64,000 bases of DNA from an uncultured Kiritimatiellota bacterium. GTDB lineage: Bacteria; Verrucomicrobiota; Kiritimatiellia; RFP12; DVOR01. The translations under genes and the position numbers were made by a program. Where the stretch lies: positions 1-64,000 of the forward strand of contig CALXMT010000002.1 of NCBI GenBank assembly GCA_944389545.1, in the 5' to 3' direction. Shown piece after piece: positions 52,458 through 60,967 of the stretch; the first letter of the stretch is position 1, and each line of letters opens with the position of its first letter. A model generated the notes under the pieces. That model did not search any database and was not told where the DNA came from. It worked only from the letters and a program-made list of their open reading frames with translations.

Positions 52458-53606
52458 ATGAGTGCGAGTCTTCGGGAAACGTCTCCATCCGCCCTTGTCC
52501 TTGCGGAGGCAAACCCGAATCGAAAGGGTTTGCTGTCCGCGGGGGACATGGAGTCCCAACTCCCCTCTTATGGGTTTTTGGTCGAGGGGCTTCGCGTGAC
52601 GCCCTCGACTTCCCCATGGGAATGGGTCCGCAGGAGGGTGGCGGGGATATTGTTGATGGCCTTGCCGGAGCGCCCCAACGCCCCGTTGCCGTCATCCGTC
52701 AATTTTGACGCGGGGGACGGCGCGGCCGTGATGCGAGCGATTGCCGAAGCTCGGGAGGGGGGGCGCCTCTGGAACCTCGTGCGCGGGGTACTTGGCGGTG
52801 TGCGACGGAAAGTCTGCGAGTGGGATAGGTCGGCACCTTGGACCCCGATTATCCGGGTTCCGGGTACGTTGCGAATTGGCCCCGGCATCCACATTGTGCG
52901 AGGGAGGAGTGGGCATGGGAAGAGCCTGTTGCTTAGTTTGCTGGCCGGGTATCCGATCCCTGGCGCCCAGATTCAGGCTACTCGGTTTTATGCTTGCCGT
53001 CGAGACCTCTCCGCACATCGCCGCTGGTATCCGTTTCGGAAATCGGGAACCCTTCCCGTTCGCAGAGAACTCTGTAAACTCTATCGCAAGGTTCCTTGCA
53101 TCTTTCTTCCCCAGACACTGCCCATTGTGCCAAAGGGACAGATGACCGTCGCGAGGTTGCTTTCCATCGTTTCGGATGGTATCTGCGCGATTCGCGGGGT
53201 TTCCCGCGCACGTCACGCCAATCTGCGGAAACTGTTGCGTGCCGTTCTTGGCGACAGCGCAAAGTGGCAGGACGATATACTCGCCTTGTTGTACAAGGAC
53301 GTGAACGCGCTCTCCGGCGGCGAACGGCGGCGCGTGGAAGTCATCGCCAGGCTCATCGGCCTGAAGAAGTTGCTCACCCCTGGGTCTGTCTTGATTATGG
53401 ACGAGCCGACAACCGGGCTGGACGAGGAGAACGCCCGGGAGTTTTTTAGGCTGATAGAGACCGTCTGCGATGATTCCGTCACCGTCCTCATCGCCACGCA
53501 CGAGAAGGAGTCCGTTGTCTCGCGTCGGTCGACCATTTTCGTGCGCAGACGGGATTCACGGCGGGGACAGCCGCTCATCTATATTCGGCAACGCGCTGAG
53601 GCTTGA
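52458..53606 (+). CDS. ABC transporter ATPase with N-terminal extension (cluster gene 7)
   Basis: A 382-aa ATPase. Residues 1-135 are an extension not found in standard ATPases. The nucleotide-binding domain has Walker A GRSGHGKS (149-156), Q-loop FLPQT (about 216-220), signature LSGGE (285-289), Walker B VLIMDEP (311-317) and H-loop H348. The D-loop GLDEENA is present, so the domain should be active. The next gene encodes a permease, so the two form a split transporter. Start ATG 52458, or GTG 52452 overlapping the previous stop. Confidence 0.88.
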   Translation: MSASLRETSPSALVLAEANPNRKGLLSAGDMESQLPSYGFLVEGLRVTPSTSPWEWVRRRVAGILLMALPERPNAPLPSSVNFDAGDGAAVMRAIAEAREGGRLWNLVRGVLGGVRRKVCEWDRSAPWTPIIRVPGTLRIGPGIHIVRGRSGHGKSLLLSLLAGYPIPGAQIQATRFYACRRDLSAHRRWYPFRKSGTLPVRRELCKLYRKVPCIFLPQTLPIVPKGQMTVARLLSIVSDGICAIRGVSRARHANLRKLLRAVLGDSAKWQDDILALLYKDVNALSGGERRRVEVIARLIGLKKLLTPGSVLIMDEPTTGLDEENAREFFRLIETVCDDSVTVLIATHEKESVVSRRSTIFVRRRDSRRGQPLIYIRQRAEA

Positions 53607-53621
53607 GACAAGGGGAACGCG

Positions 53622-55328
53622 ATGTTTGGATTGAGATCGTTTGACTTGCGCTTGGATTTGCGCCGGATTTGGGTGACGACCCGATTGAGTGCGTGGGACT
53701 TGATAGTGCCGGTCCTGTTGGCTGGCGCGCTTGTCTTCATCTTTATCTTCCGCGGAACGCCGGAGGACGCTTTTTCGACCTTTATTTTCTTCTCCACGCT
53801 CTATTTCTTTTGGACGGGCCTCTTCGCCACTTGCCAAATCGTCAATGGCGCCATTGAGTCAGGGGAGTGGGCCTATTGGGTGCTTGGGACGCGCCGTGCA
53901 ATCAAGACCTACCTTGTCGCGCAGGTGATTTACCAAGCATTTCTGATGTTGCTTATCACTGTGGCATTTTGCGCGACCTTGCTTCTCCTTTGTTGGGTTG
54001 GGCGCGGTTATTGGACGGATGCGCTTGTGAATCCCTATATTGGACCAGAGACCTATGACGTCATCTGCCCCAAGGAGCTCGCGCTCTTCTTGGGCGACGA
54101 GACGGCCGGGAAACTTGCCGAGACGGAGGCATTGGTTCGCTGGGGCATCCTGGCGCGCTTTGTCCTTTTCCATGGCGTGGGGCTGTTCTGTGCCGGTTTC
54201 GCCGGTATCGTGATTGGACTGATCCTGAGTGGAACCTTCCGCAAGCCGCTCCATTCCATCACCGCGGCAATCTTTATGGTCATGGTGACGATTGTCGTTT
54301 CTTTCACCTCGCTCAATGCGACACGCCTCGATGATGGGCAGGACAATCCGCTTTCCCTTTCCGATCACTCCCGCCCCCCGCTTTTCCTTCCCGTGCTTTA
54401 CGCATGGCAGGAGCACGCCGTGCAGGGCCGCCCGTTCTGGGATATTGTCGCGCCGCCGGTCGAATATCCTGCGCCGCAGCGCTACTTGGAGAATGACCCA
54501 ATCGCGGTTTTGAAGACGGTGGACAGACCTTTGCTCTCGCATTCCTTGGGAGGGCGCGGAATCTTCTCTTGGCTTCACGCCGTCTCTTTCTTCCTGCCGC
54601 AACGTTATTTCTTTAACATCTCCCATGTGACCGTTCCGCGCTATGGCTACCTCTCCAGGGGCGGAGCCTGGGGAGGAATGGCGTGGGGCGGCGGCGATGA
54701 GGGCGCGAATGCGGAGAACGTGACAAAAAATCCCTGCACGCGGCGCGAGGATGGGGTGTATTGTCCTTGCGTGTATTGTCTGCAGCTTGTCCCCCATGCC
54801 TCCTTCAATCCTTTCCGTTTCCTGACAGACGAGGATTGGCGGCGGTTACAGGAAGTGCAGGCACGTCTGGGGTATTATCCCGGCATTCGATATGATTACG
54901 CGCAGATTCATGGGCGCTATAGTAAATGGGACACCCCGAAAAACCGCGCGACCGCCGACGCATTGGCGCCGGATCGGCAAGCCGTCTGTTGGCTGGACGA
55001 CTATGAGCCGAGATGGAAGTCCGGCATGGGCTCCGCCTATAGTTGCATTCCGGACTGCTTCAAGGATTCGGAGACCTACTTTGGCGTTGATTTGGACGAG
55101 CTCGAAGAGGATGACCGGCGGTTGGCTCTGGAGACGCTCGAACGCGTGCGCGCAAGCATCCGCCAGTCTCGGGCGGAGGAATTGGAAATCCTCTACGGCC
55201 TGTGGTGGAAGACGGTAGGGGGAGAGTTCCTCGCACTTCTATGTTCCATGGCGCTTTGGATTGTGATTTATCGCGTTATTTTGCTTCCCATCTTGCCGAT
55301 CCGCACCCAACTTCAGACCTTACGATGA
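53622..55328 (+). CDS. ABC-2/ABCG-like permease with a large extracytoplasmic loop (cluster gene 8)
   Basis: A 568-aa protein. It has an amphipathic start (LDLRLDLRRIWVTTRLSAWD) then five transmembrane helices (about 27-44, 53-75, 103-127, 171-205 and 217-236). A loop of about 295 residues and a final helix near 535-555 follow. A short helix, TM1-TM5 and a large loop before TM6 is the layout of ABCG-type permeases. The loop has Cys-rich NPCTRREDGVYCPCVYCLQL, perhaps disulfide-bonded. Paired with the ATPase 15 bases upstream. Substrate unknown. Confidence 0.75.
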   Translation: MFGLRSFDLRLDLRRIWVTTRLSAWDLIVPVLLAGALVFIFIFRGTPEDAFSTFIFFSTLYFFWTGLFATCQIVNGAIESGEWAYWVLGTRRAIKTYLVAQVIYQAFLMLLITVAFCATLLLLCWVGRGYWTDALVNPYIGPETYDVICPKELALFLGDETAGKLAETEALVRWGILARFVLFHGVGLFCAGFAGIVIGLILSGTFRKPLHSITAAIFMVMVTIVVSFTSLNATRLDDGQDNPLSLSDHSRPPLFLPVLYAWQEHAVQGRPFWDIVAPPVEYPAPQRYLENDPIAVLKTVDRPLLSHSLGGRGIFSWLHAVSFFLPQRYFFNISHVTVPRYGYLSRGGAWGGMAWGGGDEGANAENVTKNPCTRREDGVYCPCVYCLQLVPHASFNPFRFLTDEDWRRLQEVQARLGYYPGIRYDYAQIHGRYSKWDTPKNRATADALAPDRQAVCWLDDYEPRWKSGMGSAYSCIPDCFKDSETYFGVDLDELEEDDRRLALETLERVRASIRQSRAEELEILYGLWWKTVGGEFLALLCSMALWIVIYRVILLPILPIRTQLQTLR

Positions 55329-56524
55329 GGACCCCAATGAAACGTCTGTTCTTGCCCGTCTTTCTGTGCTCCGCTTGTGTGCTGTTCGCGCAAGCCCCAA
55401 AAGACAACACTACGGGACCGTCTTATGAATTCACGCAACGGATGGACTTCTCGTATATCCGGTTCGTGTTCCGCAATGGTGCGGAGTTCACGGATTTGTT
55501 GGGTTCTTCCCTGTCTTATCGCCTTAGGCTCCCGATTTGGCGCGATAATGAGGGGAAGTGGGACTTTGCGGACGTTCAGGATGTTCCTATCGAGAAAAGG
55601 GTGACGGTCAGCCTCTCCCAGGATGACCTTGAACGGGAGTTCCTGGGCACGCTTCTGAAAGATACATTGTTACAACGTGACCTCAACGGCAGGTTCTTGT
55701 CGCCCATGAGTCTGTATCCGACCAACTTGGAACGACCGTGCGTCACGGAAATCCTGCCGGCCCTGCAACGCTATTTGTTGCAAGGGGAACGCTGTTATCC
55801 GCATACGGGCTTTCTGCCTTACGTGCGACGGGGCCCATTCTCAAGCAGCATTGGTGAGCCAACCCTACTCAACGCTTTGGCAGACCCCGGCCGATTCTCG
55901 GTGACAGAGACACCACAGCGTACGATTCGGGTCGAATACAATCCCGAGAGCGGGCGTGCCACTGGTTCCTACACCATTTTTGGACGCTTCGGCAGTTGGT
56001 CGAGCAGCGCGAATTTCACGGTGTTGGACGAGTCGGACGCGATTTGCGCGGAAGTCGACCCCTATCTTGGTCTCTTGACCCAGGCGAGCTTAAAGATCGT
56101 GCTCGAATCTGTCCCAAAAGACGGATCCTTGGTCGCCATGCGCGGCGGGGACTCAGAGTTGTGTGAGATTAAACTTCCGACAGCGCGGTTCTTCATCGAT
56201 TTGCGGTTGCGCCCCGCGGAATCTCCTGGGAAACCTAACCGATATGAGAATTATTTCGTCAGCGATGACGGCGAGAGTTTCGAGCTGAACGCCGCCGAAG
56301 CCGCGGGAAAGATGACCATTCGGCTCTTCCGAAACCTGCGAATCGCTCAAGACCGTGCCACCTTCGAGATTGAGTGCGGTGAACTGACGCCGCGGGGAGA
56401 CGCGTTCGTCGGGAAAGCCAAGGATGGTTCTGAGCTGAGGTTGACGAAGACGGATTCTGGTTGCACGGTTTCGTGGGAACCTGCCAACCTGCGCAAGCCT
56501 ATTCAATTCTCGCGTGCGGACTGA
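55325..56524 (+). CDS. Secreted protein of unknown function (cluster gene 9)
   Basis: A 399-aa protein with a signal peptide (MKRLFLPVFLCSACVLFAQ, counting from the second ATG at 55337). The ATG at 55325 overlaps the permease stop (ATGA). The mature part is beta-rich with repeated FxVxxxDG patterns, no known domain. It closes the operon; no strong terminator was found after it, only weak hairpins. Confidence 0.72.
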   Translation: MRTPMKRLFLPVFLCSACVLFAQAPKDNTTGPSYEFTQRMDFSYIRFVFRNGAEFTDLLGSSLSYRLRLPIWRDNEGKWDFADVQDVPIEKRVTVSLSQDDLEREFLGTLLKDTLLQRDLNGRFLSPMSLYPTNLERPCVTEILPALQRYLLQGERCYPHTGFLPYVRRGPFSSSIGEPTLLNALADPGRFSVTETPQRTIRVEYNPESGRATGSYTIFGRFGSWSSSANFTVLDESDAICAEVDPYLGLLTQASLKIVLESVPKDGSLVAMRGGDSELCEIKLPTARFFIDLRLRPAESPGKPNRYENYFVSDDGESFELNAAEAAGKMTIRLFRNLRIAQDRATFEIECGELTPRGDAFVGKAKDGSELRLTKTDSGCTVSWEPANLRKPIQFSRAD

Positions 56525-56860
56525 GTTCCCCTGTGGTTTCGCATAGATTTTTAAGAAGCGCTTAAAGGGAATTGGAAGTTCGGAGGCTTGGCTTTCTTTG
56601 TAGAGGGGGCACCTCCGCCCTTTATAATCGATAATGAAAAAGAGGACGATAGACACAAAGTGAGGTGGGATGTATGTAGAAAGGTCGGGTCGAATAGGGC
56701 CAAGAAGATAAAAAGTACGTATTATGAGGTAAATTTCGACCCTTTTGCGAAACCAGAAAGAGCGCTCGATTCGGAGAATACTGGGATTAATCTTACTTTG
56801 TCGACTCTTTTTACTTTTTTATCACCGACTTAAAAGCCTTCGCTTCCTTGTTTATGCCTT
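56525..56860. other. AT-rich gene-free spacer after the nine-gene operon
   Basis: A frame of 81 codons (56588-56833) exists but has no ribosome-binding site, low coding character and no recognisable family; I do not call it. The stretch holds GAGGGGGC/GCCCTT at about 56605 as a weak hairpin. Base composition is much lower in GC than neighbours. Confidence 0.5.
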
Positions 56861-56898
56861 AAAAAGATGAGGGCTTCCTCCTTCAAGAGGGAGCCCTC
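56861..56898 (-). terminator. Minus-strand Rho-independent terminator
   Basis: GAGGGCT and AGCCCTC (within 56869-56898) form a stem of about ten bases with one mismatch, followed on the minus strand by ATCTTTTT. There is no minus-strand gene nearby, so it would end a transcript that passes through the 23-bp repeat array at 56951-57055. Confidence 0.65.
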
Positions 56899-56950
56899 AA
56901 AGGTAGTGTTTACCATCCTTTCCAAGCGTCCTCTAAAGGTCCCTTTCTGG

Positions 56951-57055
56951 ACCACTATAGGGTCTCGCTATGGACCACTATAGGGGTCGACCCCCGACCA
57001 CTATAGTGGTTGACCTCGGACCACTATAGGGTCTCGCCTCGAACCCTTAAGGGTC
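56951..57055. repeat. Array of 23-bp CTATAG-centred repeats, array 2
   Basis: CTATAG cores begin at 56955, 56978, 57001 and 57024 (exact 23-bp period), with a fifth centre CTTAAG at 57046. Bases 56995-57035 are the reverse complement of 26501-26541 without mismatch. Outer parts (CTTAAGGGT on one side and GAAAGG on the other) also match, so about 150 bp is homologous to array 1, inverted. Confidence 0.85.
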
Positions 57056-57178
57056 TCGCGAAAGGCCTTTAGGGAGTCTCTCAGAAACCGTCAGTCCTTT
57101 CGGTTGGGGTCGCCTTATTGCTGTTTCTATCTGTGAAACTTTTCATGCAATAAAACGCGTCAAGTCAACGTTCTCCGC

Positions 57179-57208
57179 TTGACGGGGTGGCGTGGGATGG
57201 GATAAACT
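57179..57208 (+). promoter_or_regulatory. Promoter upstream of the 57.4-kb gene
   Basis: TTGACG (57179-57184) and TAAACT (57203-57208) with 18 bases between, about 150 bases before the coding start. Confidence 0.4.
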
Positions 57209-57355
57209 AATCCCGTAAATGGAAAGGGAAACGCAAGTGGCGGTCTATGCACAGAGTTTGACATTCAGCGTTGTGACGATACTTGCAAGGCAGAGGAACG
57301 TCGTCTTTGGAGTGCTTTTTAAGAGTAGTCAGGAAGGGTTGAATAAGTGGGGACG

Positions 57356-58690
57356 ATGAGATTCTTAGGATTGTGTTGTTTGCTCCTGGCTGTTGAGGCT
57401 CGGGGATGGGAGGAGGGCGCGTATCCGATTCTGTTGGCCGCGGAGGATAGGTTTGAGCCTGTCGGCGTGGTGGATCGTTTCGGAACCATCCAATGTGCAC
57501 GAGGCGTCTATGTGTATCCGCCGTCGTTTGCGGATGGCGCCGACTCGGGGTGGGCGATTCGTCGTCGCGACGGTGTGGTCGTTCATGTGGATAAGGTGGG
57601 GAATGAGCGTTTCGAGTTGCCGGAAGCGTGGTTTGACGATGTTCATCCTTGGGCGGTTTATGCGAATATCTCGGAGGGAGAGCTTGTCTGTTTCGTCGAC
57701 GCGTTGGAGTTGCCGAAAGAGGAAGAGCGGCGGTATGTATGCGTGAACAGCCGGGGGGTGCCGAGCCGGGTGTATGAGGGAAACGGGACGGCGTTTTATC
57801 ATGGCCGTGCGGTCGTGAGGCGTGATGGATGGGTCTATTTGTTGGACCATGATTATCGAGAGGTGCCGGTGTGCAGGGATGTGGAGGGGATAACGGTCGG
57901 TGAATTTTGGAATGGGCCTTATGCGGTGCTTGTGCTTCGCCATCCACGCGCGAAGGTTTGGGAGAAGGCAAGAAGAAGAGAGGAGTGGGCTCGGCGGCGA
58001 TCGCAGTTCTCACGGAAGAGGCGCAGCCAAGGCGGGGGTGGTCCGAGAGCGGCGGAGGTGGCATCCATCATCCCCGCCATTGAGGATTGGCCATGGCCAT
58101 ACGATACGGTGCGGATAGTGAACAGGTTTGGCGAGCGTGTGGCGGAGGTTCCGCTTGTGGAGGATGATGGGAACATGTATGCGCTCTTGCGGTGCGTTTC
58201 CTCAAAGGGGTGTTTTGTCCCGGTGTTGGATGTCCAAGGACGTGTCCGCTATCGCTACTATCTCTTTGCGGAGCGCCGCTACTTGGAGGACTTCGCTTGT
58301 GAGCGTATTTTGGGGGATGGGTTTCAGGACGATGCGGCATTTGTCCGGATTGGGGATACGGTCTTTATCTTTGAGGCGGATGGCCGTTTGAGTCGGTTGG
58401 ATGAGGTCTATCTCAGTGGAGAAGAAGGGGCTTCGGATTTCGTTTCAAGCGGGTTTCATTATGGCCATGCTTTGATGCAACGACGCGATGGGAGTCGCGT
58501 TTTCATCGATAAGCATGGTGCCGCAATCAAAGAAGTGCCAGGGGCGTGGGGGAAGATTGAGCCAATCGCAGGTTGCCCGCTTTGGGAAGTCCGTGAATCC
58601 ATGCCGAATAACCGCTGTCGAACACTTTTCTTGGATAGACAGTTGAATGTGATTGAGACCGGGGATTTGCTGGAGCATGACCGTCTTTAG
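57356..58690 (+). CDS. Secreted protein with WG-like repeats
   Basis: A 444-aa protein with a probable short signal (MRFLGLCCLLLAVEARG). Several segments follow the pattern hydrophobic-D/N-x-x-G (VVDRFGTIQ, HVDKVGNERFELP, RIVNRFGERVAEVP, FIDKHGAAIKEVPG), like the WG repeats of secreted bacterial proteins; they recur through the whole length. The start could also be GTG 57347. Its GC content is lower than the core genes. Function unknown. Confidence 0.68.
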   Translation: MRFLGLCCLLLAVEARGWEEGAYPILLAAEDRFEPVGVVDRFGTIQCARGVYVYPPSFADGADSGWAIRRRDGVVVHVDKVGNERFELPEAWFDDVHPWAVYANISEGELVCFVDALELPKEEERRYVCVNSRGVPSRVYEGNGTAFYHGRAVVRRDGWVYLLDHDYREVPVCRDVEGITVGEFWNGPYAVLVLRHPRAKVWEKARRREEWARRRSQFSRKRRSQGGGGPRAAEVASIIPAIEDWPWPYDTVRIVNRFGERVAEVPLVEDDGNMYALLRCVSSKGCFVPVLDVQGRVRYRYYLFAERRYLEDFACERILGDGFQDDAAFVRIGDTVFIFEADGRLSRLDEVYLSGEEGASDFVSSGFHYGHALMQRRDGSRVFIDKHGAAIKEVPGAWGKIEPIAGCPLWEVRESMPNNRCRTLFLDRQLNVIETGDLLEHDRL

Positions 58691-58716
58691 TTGTATTTAC
58701 AAGAAAAGGTGCTTCC

Positions 58717-59313
58717 ATGAGAGCTTTGATGTGCTTGAGTACTGTGGTTTTTCTTATTGGATGCGCGACGCAATCCTCAAAATCGACAGAGGACAACGCT
58801 GCGGCAGTTGATACAGCGCGTCTGATGTCGTCAGACGAAGATGGTGAAGCGAAAAGGGGTCGTCTGGAAAGTTCCCTTTCCGCTTCCAAGGTTTCGGTAG
58901 GGGAGGCATTTTATTTGGAGGAACGGTTTTCAAATGAGGGGAATAGACGGTGTTCGATTTTGTCGACGGGAGTGTACTCGGCTTTAGAGCGATTTTGCGA
59001 AGAATCGGGAGAATGGGAACAGGTGGATATAGATCCAGAGACACTGACATGCGATCCTGGGTCGGGCGTGGCGGGTTTTATCCCATGGACTGAGTGTCCC
59101 ATTGCCAGCGAGTATGAGATTGAAAATCCTTCCATGGAGAGGGCTGAATGGCGTGAGCGGTCTTGTGTCGCATACTTTCCGCTCTTTCCGGGGGAAACGC
59201 TTTTTGTGAGACAAACGCTGTCCATCAATAAACCTGGCCGATATCGGATTTACTATTTTGGTACTTCGTGGACAACCTTACCTTTGCCGATGGAATTTGA
59301 GGTTGTTGAATAG
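58717..59313 (+). CDS. Lipoprotein of unknown function
   Basis: A 198-aa protein with signal and lipobox LIGC (cysteine at 16). The mature part has the pattern VSVGEAFYLEERFSNEG typical of small extracellular beta-sandwich domains of the BsuPI type, and several cysteines that could pair. ATG 58717 lies 26 bases after the previous stop. It probably shares a transcript with its neighbours. Confidence 0.68.
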   Translation: MRALMCLSTVVFLIGCATQSSKSTEDNAAAVDTARLMSSDEDGEAKRGRLESSLSASKVSVGEAFYLEERFSNEGNRRCSILSTGVYSALERFCEESGEWEQVDIDPETLTCDPGSGVAGFIPWTECPIASEYEIENPSMERAEWRERSCVAYFPLFPGETLFVRQTLSINKPGRYRIYYFGTSWTTLPLPMEFEVVE

Positions 59314-59332
59314 TATTAAAAGAGGCGTGGCG

Positions 59333-59677
59333 ATGAAAAAGGCCGTTTGTCCATTGCTCTGTATTCTGCTTGGGCTGTCGCTTGCCGCTTGTCGTTCGCA
59401 GGTAGCCTATCGCGAGTGCCCGAACGAGGCCGCGCTAGGGGAGTCTTTCTTCCTGGCTCGAAATGATTTGTTGCAAGGTACCTTTTATTGTGGGAGTGAT
59501 ACGGCGTGGCACTATTTCGTGGTCAAAAGGCGGGTGATGGGTGTCTCTTTCAGAGAGGGGTTCAGGGCGCCTGCCACAATCGAATTGCCATTTCTCATCA
59601 AAGCATTCAGCGAAGAGGAAACCTTTTGGGTCGCCATTGACGGCTATCAAGATTGGCTGAATGGGTTGGGTGAATGA
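59333..59677 (+). CDS. Small lipoprotein
   Basis: A 114-aa protein with lipobox LAAC (MKKAVCPLLCILLGLSLAAC). The segment ALGESFFLARNDL resembles VGEAFYLEERFSN of the preceding lipoprotein, so the two may be distant relatives. No known domain. 19 bases downstream of it. Confidence 0.65.
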   Translation: MKKAVCPLLCILLGLSLAACRSQVAYRECPNEAALGESFFLARNDLLQGTFYCGSDTAWHYFVVKRRVMGVSFREGFRAPATIELPFLIKAFSEEETFWVAIDGYQDWLNGLGE

Positions 59678-59736
59678 AGGCAGAGTTGTTTGTCTCCATC
59701 TGGGAGCTCTTGGGGTGCAGGGTGGTCGCTTTTTGT

Positions 59737-59742
59737 TACAAT
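59737..59742 (+). promoter_or_regulatory. Promoter -10 of the nucleotidyltransferase gene
   Basis: TACAAT, about 50 bases before the chosen start; it overlaps an earlier in-frame ATG, which argues against that start. Confidence 0.4.
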
Positions 59743-59791
59743 GGCATCTGTTTTGAGAAGCGATGTGTCGGCATTGCAAAGGAGAAGCGAT

Positions 59792-60595
59792 ATGGCGACT
59801 TTCCAAGAAATGATTGGAACGGTGATTCCCGAGAAACTGCGGGAGATTGAGACGCGCGAGCAGGTGAAGATTCTGCATTGCGTGGAATCGGGCAGTCGCG
59901 CGTGGGGATTTGAGTCGCCGGACAGTGACTATGACGTGCGGTTCGTCTATGTGCGCAGGCCGGAGCATTATCTGCGGCTGGACAGGCCGCGGGATGTCAT
60001 CGAATGGCAGTTGGACGAGACGTTGGACATCAATGGCTGGGACTTGCAGAAGGCGTTGCGGTTGTTGCATGGCTCGAACCCCACGCTCTTTGAGTGGGAT
60101 CGGTCGGACATCGTCTATCGGAGCACGCCGGAGTGGGCGGGGATCTCCGCCGCGATGGGACGCTTCTTTTCTCCGAAAGCCGGGATTTATCACTATCTCC
60201 ACACGGCTCGGGGGACCCTGCGCAGTTACTTCAACGGCGAGCGCGTGAAGCTGAAGAAGTATTTCTACGTGCTTCGGCCTATTCTGGCGTGTCGGTGGAT
60301 TCTGGCGCGTCGGACGCCACCGCCCATGCGGTTTGAGGTGTTGGCGGAGGCTTGCCTCGACCGTGCGTTGGAGCCGATTGTGGCGGGATTGTTGCGGCGG
60401 AAGCGCGAGACGCCGGAGCTCGGGACGGGGCCGCGCATCGCCGCGCTCGACGCCTATCTCTTCGCCTCCATCGAGGAACTGGAACGCATTGTGCAGACCT
60501 TGCCGCATGAGGAGAAGGGGACGTGGGAGGCGTTGAACGGGCTCTTTCTGGAAGCGCTCCACCAAAGCTGGGGACAGCCCGGGCTGACGAGCTGA
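59792..60595 (+). CDS. RlaP/YcgL-type nucleotidyltransferase
   Basis: A 267-aa protein of PF10127 type. The motif GSRAWGFESPDSDYDVRFVY (about 34-53) has the GS and the two metal aspartates (D46, D48) of nucleotidyltransferases. Then YLRLDRPRDVIEW and GWDLQKALRLL match the family. RlaP proteins are thought to act in RNA repair; no ligase neighbour supports that here. ATG 59792 has AAAGGAGA just before it. Confidence 0.85.
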   Translation: MATFQEMIGTVIPEKLREIETREQVKILHCVESGSRAWGFESPDSDYDVRFVYVRRPEHYLRLDRPRDVIEWQLDETLDINGWDLQKALRLLHGSNPTLFEWDRSDIVYRSTPEWAGISAAMGRFFSPKAGIYHYLHTARGTLRSYFNGERVKLKKYFYVLRPILACRWILARRTPPPMRFEVLAEACLDRALEPIVAGLLRRKRETPELGTGPRIAALDAYLFASIEELERIVQTLPHEEKGTWEALNGLFLEALHQSWGQPGLTS

Positions 60596-60885
60596 AGTTT
60601 TCCACGAAGACGCCAAAAGAACGCAAGGGCCTGGGCACTTCACCGTTCGGCGCGTTGCGCCTCACTACCGTGTCCATCCCTTGCGTTTCTTCCGTTTTCT
60701 TGAAAGTCCCAGGCTTCGCAGGAGGACTACCAGGACAAGGGGTGGATCTGTCGTCTCGGAGAAGGGGAGGGGTGGTTGTGCCACCCCAGAGAACAGTGAA
60801 CAGAGAACAGAGCGCCCGATAGAGCCCGAGGCGGTTCGCACCCACAGTTGCGTCTCCGCAATCCACCATTTTCCCCGGACTGCAT
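60596..60885. repeat. Composite intergenic element with hairpin module A, copy 5
   Basis: Module A (60598-60707; stem ACGCAAGGG/CCCTTGCGT, inner GGCGC/GCGCC) directly follows the stop codon of the nucleotidyltransferase. It is followed by a module D segment (AGAGAACAGTGAACAGAGAA) and the right terminal sequence TTTTCCCCGGACTGCATT (about 60868-60885). Confidence 0.7.
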
Positions 60886-60967
60886 TGGAGCGAAATGTGT
60901 TTTTACTTGATTTTATCGCGAGAATTTGGGATACTTATGCGTGTTTTTTGGTTTTGAGGGTATTTCG

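Noticed and set aside
56588-56833. An 81-codon frame after the nine-gene operon
   Set aside because: No ribosome-binding site, no recognisable family and AT-rich sequence; left as spacer.
57207-58064. A 285-codon minus-strand frame opposite the WG-like gene
   Set aside because: Pro/His/Arg-rich shadow of the plus-strand gene, no start signals.
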